From Mytilus edulis (lineage: Eukaryota > Mollusca > Bivalvia > Mytilida > Mytilidae), in NCBI RefSeq assembly GCF_963676685.1, contig NC_092347.1, positions 90,956,592-91,020,591 of the forward strand: a stretch of 64,000 bases of DNA. Direction: 5' to 3'. Made by a program: the position numbers and the translations under genes. The notes below the pieces were generated by a model. That model was not told the origin of the DNA. It worked only from the letters and a program-made list of their open reading frames with translations, and did not search any database. Of the stretch, positions 56,560 through 64,000 are shown one piece after another; the stretch's first letter is position 1; every line of letters starts with the position of its first letter.

Positions 56560-57175
56560 TTTGAGATGATTTCAGCTTCCCAATTGTGAACTTTCCATTT
56601 CTATGTAGCAACATTCCAGCAGCGCCTGTATACGGAGTACATATCTCCCAATTGATACGATACTCCCGGGTTTGTATTTCCTATCATGATTTCCTTTGTA
56701 AAAGGTTGCTGCTCACATTGAAGCTATTAAACCAAGAGTTCCAAATGAAGAAGTTGAAATCATCCCTTCGTAACTTTTGCGGACGCCTTCACGAGTTGGT
56801 TGACCGTTATAGAATAACCGTTTCATAGATGATATCGGATATGCTCCTTTTTTCGTAACTACAATCCCCTTGCCTTTGAACGAATGTGATCTACGTACCA
56901 ATTTAGACTATTTACCGGATTTGTTATAACATAAGCAACACGACGGGTGCCACATGTGGAGCAGGATCTGCTTACCCTTCCGGAGCACCTGAGATGACCC
57001 CAGATTTTTGGTCGGGTTTGTGTTGTTTAGTCTTTATCTTTTTTTATATTGTATCTTGTGTTCTTTTATTTATCTCTTTGACTCTTTTTTACCCATGGCG
57101 TTCTCAGTTTATTTTCGATCTAGGAGTTTGACTGTCCTTTGGGTATTTTTCGCCCCTCCTTTACAGTTTCAATAA
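56560..57175 (+). pseudogene. RT-A reverse transcriptase C-terminus plus 3' module
   Basis: The plus frame has NFPFLCSNIPAAP, YGVHISQLIRYSR and LRNFCGRLHELVDRY, equivalent to the 52.4 kb fragment but ending early (TTTCATAG stop at 56828, where the 1.3 kb copy reads on). Downstream comes the CCACATGTGGAGCAGGATC, AGCACCTGAGATGACCCC and GGAGTTTGACTGTCC module that is also found at 1.0, 23.8 and 61.8 kb. 5'-truncated and inactive. Confidence 0.75.
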
Positions 57176-57284
57176 AAGTTTCGTTGCCATTAATTTTTAT
57201 TGTACGACATATTTTATATCAGAAACACAAATCTTCAAACACAAAAAATATCGCAAAGAGGAATTATATGAAGCAAATTGAGTC

Positions 57285-57490
57285 CATATAAAAAAGAAGA
57301 TGTGGTATGATAGCCAATGAGACAACTATCCACAAAAGACCAAAATGACACAGACAATAACAACTATAGTTCACCGTACAGCCTTCAACAATGAGCAAAG
57401 TCCATACCGCATAGTCAGCTATAAAAGGCCCCGATAAGACAATGTAAAACAATTCACACGAGAAAACTAAGTCTTCTTCATGTTCTAAAG
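57285..57490 (-). repeat. R3 repeat, 3' half
   Basis: AAGAAGATGTGGTATGATAG, CCAATGAGACAACTATCCAC, GACAATAACAACTATAGTTC, AGCTATAAAAGGCCCCGATA and CACACGAGAAAACTAA are the inverse of 29870-30035. Confidence 0.8.
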
Positions 57491-57989
57491 GTCGCCACAG
57501 TATCATAATGGAGCAAGGTACATGCTATATACAACAGAAGGTTACTACTAACTAGACTATATTTAAAGCTATCAACAACATACTAATTGTTTTATATTTC
57601 ATTACTAAATGTTATTGTCTTAAACTTATAGCAAATATTCAATGATAAAGACTAGGATTTCCTTCTTTGTGTTAAATTTTTTCTTTGTAAAACAACGGAT
57701 TTTGTGACTGTGATACTAAAAAACTTTACTTTAACAGCTATGTTTTGAGTAAAAAAGAGGAAACATCGGTTGCGCTGGAAACTTCTATTTCAGTAACAAA
57801 TAATTTGGCAATCATTTGCAGTTTGATCAGCAGAAATACCGACAAAGCTAAATAATACAATTAATTATCTAATTACTACTACAACTAAATATTAATTAGT
57901 ATTATAATTTTCACTGTTATTAGTATAAGTTAGATAAGTCATACAAGTCTAATCTTGAATTTCATCTAAATTCTTTCTTAATTTTCAGA

Positions 57990-58582
57990 ACACGTATTTG
58001 ACGTCATTTTGGGCGTTGTAATGACTATGGCTAACACGGCTGTGATTTTGTAATGCATTTGTTTTTATTCTATAGCTAGTCACCACTTCAGTGTAATCAT
58101 GTATTTCTATTATATAGTCATTTTATAAAATTTACTGTTTGCAAAACTATGTATTATTCTTGATAATAATGATGTTTTTTGTCCCAGGCGGATAACCCTG
58201 GCCTCACAACTTTTCGGAACGTTTGGTCCTCGGCCATCTTCAACTTTGTAGTTGTTATGGCTTTCAAACTTTTTTCATTTGATCATAGTTTTGTCTGGAC
58301 GTAATGCGCGTCTGGCGTATAAAAATATTTTTTTACCTGTTACCTTTTGATGGCTAATATTAGTGTGTTTCTCTGTCCTATAATTTCTCCCATTTATTTA
58401 TTGCAGCCCTGTCGTATAATGTTGTCATTTTAATGTTAAAATTAACACTGTCAATAAAGCGGGAGGTTCGGCATGCCATAAAACCAGGTTCAATCCATCA
58501 TTTAGTTTTAACCCGGATTTGTTTTTTCTCTATCGATTTATGAATTTTGAACAGTGGTAAACTACTGTTGCCTTTATTGATT
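57990..58582 (+). repeat. R2 repeat, diverged and internally deleted
   Basis: ATTTGACGTCATTTTGG start, TTTACTGTTTGCAAAACT, TTTGGTCCTCGGCCATCTTC, a deleted hammerhead remnant (TTTTGTCTGGACGTAATGCGC, GTCTGGCGTAT), GGTTCGGCATGCCATAAAAC, then a jump from CAATCCATCA to the terminal TTTAGTTTTAACCCGG...TACTGTTGCCTTTATT. The loss of the central R2 segment is specific to this copy. Confidence 0.75.
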
Positions 58583-58589
58583 AATCTGA

Positions 58590-60015
58590 TGTAAAGGAAA
58601 ACGTTTGATTGCATTTAATGCACCGCTAAAACAAACAAAAAACGGATATGCAATTGAAAAATTAGGACAATTTAACAACAAAACAAATCCATTTCGACAC
58701 TATACCGTTCGTGAAACAACATCATTAATAGAATGCTTTCAGCTACCGAGAGCAAGCCCAGTATATAATATGCTGTTTTGATAAAACTAAAGCCCATTAC
58801 TTTCATTATAATTATAGTTGTACCACAGATTTGAAAAATTCGACTAAAATATTGATCTCAAGAAGAAGGACATAAATTATAAATGGAAGAGACAAATACA
58901 CCAGCTGACTTCTAGAAACCAAGAAACTGAAAAATATTTCACATGGAAGATAATATGTTTGAGTGAGTGTCAAACAAGTGTCATAAATACATGTGACATT
59001 TATTAATGATTTCAGAATATGAAAAAAATTTATGCAAATTATACAAATGATGGAGATAAAGCAGTTGGTAGTTAAAAAATGACTTTTAATTGTCTTATTA
59101 ATTTTGAGACTTGAACCGATTTAAAGCTTAATACCTATTTATAAATTGTATAGACAAAAATGTCTTGTTGTTGATTATATATTGCCACCTAAATGTTCAT
59201 GTTTGATCACTTTTCTCGTGTAGTAGCTGTATCATTTACGTATACTTCAAATTACACTATATTCAAGATTACCATATGATTTATAAGTAAAATCACCAAA
59301 AAAAAGTTGTAATCTACCAAAATGTTACAGCGTTCTTAAATAATACTTTTTTCCTTAACGTCATTGTTAAAAAATTTGATGGATTTCTGAAAAATTGTTT
59401 AAATGTGCAGTTTACAAAATATTCAGCTTATGGACATTAAATAATATTCTAAAAGTTAAAGATATTTGAAACCAATTGAAATTTTCAACTAGTAGACCAA
59501 CTTTAAGGGCATCATTTACAGATTTCATTAGGTGAAAAAAGCTTTCTCTATGGATTTTTTTCTCTATTCTTCAGATCTATTTGATGTTTCCCGAACCTCT
59601 CCAGTGTTTCACATTTTAGCCCTAGGGTCAAATATAAAATTAATGTCTAGCTACGTCGAGTCCTTTTTGCAAAATAAATTTCAAGGGTTCTAGTCAAATA
59701 TCAGGAGAACCATTTTTGGAGCTATGTCCTGTTCAAGGCTATCTTGCAATGATAATAAGTGTTAAAATATGTAATTAGGTCTTTTGAAGGAAAAATATCA
59801 TTTTTGTAACATCCAGGATGAACGTAACCGCATTTTGGAAATGCACGTAAAAACCAATGTAGGTTTTTCGTTGAGATTGTTTAACAAACAATTAAATCAG
59901 CTATAAATTATAGTATTTGAAATCTATGTTATATTATATCCACCAATTTCCGCTTTTTCCCCGTGGAAGACGTTTAATACTTACGTCACGCACATCCGCT
60001 CTCTCACAATGACAT
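58590..60015. other. No gene recognised
   Basis: AT-rich; no domain, RNA gene or known repeat seen. Confidence 0.5.
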
Positions 60016-60018
60016 ATG

Positions 60019-60068
60019 GAAAATAAAGTCAACAGTAGTATATCTCCGTTCAAAAGTCATAAATCGTT
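60019..60068 (-). repeat. R2 terminal stub
   Basis: AAAATAAAGTCAACAGTAGT and CGTTCAAAAGTCATAAATCG; about 50 bp of the R2 terminus only. Confidence 0.65.
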
Positions 60069-60628
60069 TAAGAATGTTTTCTTCTGACGTTTCAGTCTCA
60101 TCAAAATCTCGTTCTGGAATAATTTCAAAAACATGTTATACAAGTGTAAAATATCAATGAATTTAAAAAAAAACTATAATCAAACTTAACTCTGTAAAAT
60201 AAATTGTGTATCTACAATAAGTCGGTTTTGAGTAATAACTTTATTTTTATTTTATTGCAATTAAAGTCAGTCTTTTTATCCAAAATTTTGAGAAAATGGG
60301 TGAGGAATACAGAAATGATTTTACCAGAAACATGTACATCCCATATCACTATTTTGTTTTCAAATTTCTTAGATATGTATTTTTCCAATCATTTATAACA
60401 AAGAAGTTGAAATAATATGCATTTTGTTCTTAAAACAGAAAATCACAAAACAAAGTTGGCAGAATGGTTAATTTGACACAAAAAATCATGTGATATAACT
60501 TTCTTATATTAACACCTACCTATATTTTTTTTTAAGTTAAATTTATTCAGATTGTTCCACTTCATCTTGATTGAAAGTATAAAAAAAAAGTTAAATTGTT
60601 TCACGATAATGACCCAAAATTGGGTAGA

Positions 60629-60885
60629 ATAGTTATAAAAGGTACCAGGATTATAATTTAGTACGCCAGACGCGCGTTTTGTCTATGTAAGACTCATCAG
60701 TGACGCTCATATCAAAATATGTATAAAGCCAAACAAGTACAAACTTGAAGAGCATTGAGGATCCAAAATTCCCAAAAGTTGTGCCAAATACGGCTAAGGA
60801 AATCTATGCCTGGGATAAGAAAATCCTTAGTTTTTCGGAAAACTCAAAGTTTTGTAAACAGGAAATTATAAAAATTACCACATTA
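60629..60885 (-). mobile_element. R1 hammerhead retrozyme, single partial copy
   Basis: Reads, in plus orientation, AGTTATAAAAGGTACCAGGA, the hammerhead, AGCCAAACAAGTACAAACTT, GAGCATTGAGGATCCAAAAT, TTGTGCCAAATACGGCTAAG, CTATGCCTGGGATAAGAAAA and TTTTTCGGAAAACTCAAAG. This is the best-preserved single R1 copy of the 'leader' half. The 113-codon plus ORF at 60745 is antisense to it. Confidence 0.8.
60663..60706 (-). ncRNA. Hammerhead ribozyme with one core substitution
   Basis: All stems match the R1 consensus (GCGTCA/TGGCGT, GTCT/AGAC, ACG/CGT) and CTGATGA is intact, but the first base of GAAA is A (GACAAAAC near 60677-60683 complement). That guanine is the general-base position of the catalytic core, so this copy is predicted to be strongly impaired. 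Confidence 0.85.
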
Positions 60886-61139
60886 TTGATATTCACGTCA
60901 AAACCGATGAAAAGTGGGAAAATCATCAAAATTGAGTACTTTCAAAGAGCCGTAGCAAAAACTGAAATGCACCACCATATGATTTTTTGTTCGCAAATTA
61001 TTTCTTTACAATTATTTAACCCCAAAGATCAGGTTAAGGAAAAAGTTTTAATTCTAAAAAAATGTCTCCGAGATGTACATCCTTAACCAAAAACAAATAG
61101 AAGTTACAAATAAAAAAGAGGAAAATAAATCAACTTTAA

Positions 61140-61335
61140 AAAAAAATCGGACAACAGTTACACTGAACTGCAACATAAACAAACGCCAACATGCAAAGAA
61201 ACGGACTTGTTGATAACTACTGCCTACCATAATCCTGACTTGGAACAGGACATATATTATGACAAAAAAAATATGGTTTGAACCTTGTTTTATGGCTAGC
61301 AAAACCTCCCGCTTATATGGCAATGTTTAAATACC
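61140..61335 (-). repeat. R2 fragment
   Basis: CCTGACTTGGAACAGGACAT (61234), GTTTGAACCTTGTTTTATGG and CAAAACCTCCCGCTTATATG match the middle of R2. The following open frame (to 61511, with a basic KNKRKRK stretch) has no recognised domain. Confidence 0.65.
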
Positions 61336-61764
61336 GCGTTAAGGGAAAACATTGCGTGACAGTAAACGGACAGTTAAATACTACAGAAATTACAAAGAAC
61401 AAGAGGAAACGGAAGCCTTTGACATTTGAACAATTGAAGTCAAAGCCTGTATGTAACTTCCAAAAGATAGGGATAGTGAACATGAAAATGAATAGATATG
61501 ATATTGATTAATTATAGTATTTGTTTTTTAATAGTAATCTCATATATTAGATTAGATCCTATGACTGCACTCATTGCTATTAATATCTAGAGCACATTAT
61601 GATAGTTGGCCTTAATATTTGTTCCTTATGGCTACATTGTATCATACGTTGCATTATGGTTAATTAATGTATGTTCTGCTATATTATTAAATACCGAGAT
61701 AAAAGAAATAAGGATTGTCTTTTGTTTGAATTTGGTGATGATGGCAAATCTTTTAAAAGAGTGA

Positions 61765-62050
61765 TGAAAGATGCCACAGGGACAGTCAAACTCCAAGATC
61801 GAAAATAAACTCACAACGCCCTGGCAAAAAATAAAAGAGACAAACAGACAAATAAAAGTACTATGACACAACATAGAAAAATAAAGACTAAGTACCACGA
61901 ACCCCATCAAAACCTAGGGGTGATCTCAGGTGCTTCGGAAGGGTTAAGCAGATCCTGCTCCACATGTGGCACCCGTCGTGTTGCTTATGTTATTGCAAAT
62001 CCGGTAAATAGTCTAATTCAGTAGGTCACATTCGTGAAAACGGAAGGGTA
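61765..62050 (-). repeat. RT-A 3' module
   Basis: GGGACAGTCAAACTCCAAGA, AACGCCCTGGCAAAAAATAA, AGGTGCTTCGGAAGGGTTAA and TCCACATGTGGCACCCGTCG: the inverse of the 3' module at 56.93-57.15 kb, without RT coding sequence. Confidence 0.7.
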
Positions 62051-62235
62051 ATGTAAAACAATTCAAACGAGAAAACTAACGGCCTTATTTATGTAAAAAT
62101 ATGAACGAAAAACAAATATGTAACATATAAACAAACGACAACCACTGAATTACAGGCTCCTGACTTGGGACAGGCACATACATAAATAATGTGGCGGGAT
62201 CCCAACCCTCCCCCTAACCTGGGACAGTAGTATCC
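62050..62235 (-). repeat. R3 repeat, 5' half
   Basis: GAGAAAACTAACGGCCTTAT, CAACCACTGAATTACAGGCT and CCTGACTTGGGACAGGCACA (62158) match the part of R3 seen at 29.75-29.88 kb in inverse. It is directly joined to the RT-A 3' module, as if both were one retroelement tail. Confidence 0.7.
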
Positions 62236-62462
62236 TTTATCTCTAGTTCGATTGGATAGATTCGCTCAACATAGTCACATCTCTTTTGTTATTCACAAAG
62301 TACCTAAAAACGCTGAATTTGAAGGTAAGATATAATGCGACGCTTGTCTGATGTTGACGATCAAATTTAACGCTCAATGTTGCTATGTATTCATTGTAGC
62401 TAACTCAATGACTCTAATTCTTTTATTCATACGAGGACGATCTTCAATAAGATCGTATTTTC

Positions 62463-63580
62463 ATGAATAAAGGCAACAGTAGTATACCGATGTTCAAACT
62501 CATAAATCCATGGGAAAAAAACAAAATCGGGGTAACAAACTAAAACTGAGGGAAACGCATTAAATATTAGGGAACAACGACACAACACTACAATGTAACA
62601 CACACATAAACGGACCAAGGAACAGACAAAATCCCACGAGAATAACAAATATAACATCAAAACCAAATACATGAATTTTGGATAGACAAGTACCGTGACA
62701 CGTCTTATCGCAATGTGAATTTACACTAAAAAATAAGAGAAAACAAACGACGCAACGTTAAAATGTAACACATACAGAAACGAACTATAATATAACAATG
62801 GCCATATTCCTGACTTGGTACAGGACATTTTGAAAGAAACAAATGGCGGGTTGAACCTGGTTTTGTGGCATGCCAAACCTCCCCATTTATAGCCATGTGA
62901 AATATAACACTAAGATGACAACTCAACACTACAGGACTACAATATAAATAAATTGGAGAATACAATTGACAAAGAAACACACGAACAACAGCCAACAAAA
63001 GGCAACAAGTTGAAAATTTTAATATGCCAGAAGTGCATTTTATACACACAAGATTTAATAGTGATGCCCAGATACAAAAGTTTGAAAGCCGAAACAAGCA
63101 CAAAGTCGAACAGCATCGAGGACTAAAAGATTAAAAAAGTTGTGCCAAAGACGGCCAGGGTTTCTGTTAGTTACCAGAACATCCTTATCATTTAGAATAA
63201 TTTATACTTTTGCAAACAGTAAATTTATAAACTTAATAAACAAAAGCTGTACATGATAGAACTGAAATATTAACTAATTACAGGAAACAATTGAAATACA
63301 TTACATAACCATTGCAACACAATATGTAGACACATCCGAATATGTTTAAACCACAACGCCAAGTGACGTCATATTTGAAATTGTAAAAAATGACAAAAAA
63401 ATGATGACGTCATTTGAATGAATAAGATAGAACTAGGACTGACCCAAGATTACATTTGAACTAAATACTGATATTGCACTTAATAACAATGCACATTTCA
63501 ATATTTATTAATAGCAAACTAAGGCAGCTATTAACTATATTATAAAGCTATGTACGGTTTGTTTTGAATCTCACTTGAAA
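62463..63580 (-). repeat. R2 repeat, full-length copy
   Basis: From AATAAAGGCAACAGTAGTAT through CCTGACTTGGTACAGGACAT (62810), the decayed hammerhead area (about 63025-63075) and AACGCCAAGTGACGTCATAT, to the CRE-bearing 5' region (TGACGTCA at 63364-63371 and 63405-63412). It aligns along its length with 53075-54217 in opposite orientation. The 125-codon minus ORF is a frame through it. Confidence 0.85.
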
Positions 63581-64000
63581 CGTAAGGGGTTCCTCTGACC
63601 GGTTTTTGTTTAAATGATTGCATTTTTATGTATTTGTTTTCCAAAATTCACCATTCTTTAATTTTAATGTCCACGTTTACAAATAAACGGCAAAAGATAT
63701 ATCCGGCATTTTTAAATCAAAAATTAAAAAGGTGTCTGTTTTAACAACAACCTTTATAATAAAAGTAACACAGTACAAGCTATGTCAGTCTTTGACACAT
63801 AACAATTTATCAGGTGAAAATAATCGTGGTTTTTTTCTAAAATTAATCTTTTATCATTTTGATTAATCGTTAAAAAATAACAGATAAAGACTTTATTTGT
63901 AAATATTCGTTATGAAGCTTCATAATTTATCTTTGTGGGGTTATTTTTTTTTTTGTTGCTTGTCTAATACATCTTTTTTTTTCATTTCCAAATGTGTATT
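63581..64000. other. No gene recognised
   Basis: AT-rich window end; nothing beyond short T runs. Confidence 0.5.

Overview
The window looks like AT-rich, repeat-dense nuclear DNA from a bivalve mollusc, most probably a mytilid mussel. The basis is (i) one secreted glycine/tyrosine-rich protein gene of the shell-matrix (shematrin-like) type, (ii) several interspersed repeat families I recognise from mussel genomic sequence, and (iii) repeats carrying hammerhead ribozymes, which are known from bivalves. The organism call is an inference; no rRNA, mitochondrial or barcode sequence is present. Nothing looks prokaryotic or viral.

The only confident host gene is at about 42.2-45.1 kb on the + strand. 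It has a TATA box (42205), a candidate short non-coding first exon ending in a GTAAGT donor (42269), a 2.2 kb intron ending in a pyrimidine-rich acceptor (44485) and a single coding exon (44487-44984). The exon encodes a signal peptide followed by GGYGG-type repeats. Most other short ORFs are repeat sequence or chance frames.

The rest of the window is mainly transposable-element wreckage. My labels are: R1, hammerhead-bearing 'retrozyme' repeat (tandem array 13.7-14.5 kb; single copies 32.0 and 60.6 kb; a second hammerhead lineage at 16.6 kb); R2, a repeat of about 1.1 kb that shares the hammerhead region with R1 and ends in a GCCTTTATT tail (copies at 6.9, 22.3, 30.4, 38.3, 41.1, 45.9, 48.7, 53.1, 54.2, 55.2, 58.0, 60.0, 61.1 and 62.5 kb); RT-A, a reverse transcriptase whose pieces lie at 1.0, 23.8, 35.4, 37.4-38.2, 52.3, 56.6 and 61.8 kb; R3, R4 and R5, non-coding repeats that share a CCTGACTTGGTACAGG module with R2. 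There is also a Penelope-like relic with GIY-YIG endonuclease remains (18.5-19.7 kb), a 5'-truncated CR1/Jockey-type LINE (46.2-48.3 kb), a Tc1-like transposase relic (8.2-8.9 kb), two tRNA-derived SINE copies (9.9 and 15.8 kb), several MITE or foldback elements (21.7, 28.9, 33.0, 33.6-34.3 and 55.9 kb) and minisatellites (11.2, 40.8 and 43.3 kb).

The most interesting system is the hammerhead/retroelement network. One hammerhead in the R1 array and one in the 32 kb copy keep every core base. A diverged hammerhead at 16.6 kb shows compensatory changes in all three stems. An internal duplication gives an empty-site comparison for the R1 array with a TTAAAT target duplication. The second unit of the R2 tandem at 54.2 kb begins exactly at the base where hammerhead cleavage would leave a 5' end. 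An R1/R2-like hammerhead region also precedes the RT-A fragment at 52.3 kb. Together these suggest ribozyme-processed non-autonomous elements mobilised by a hammerhead-bearing reverse-transcriptase element.
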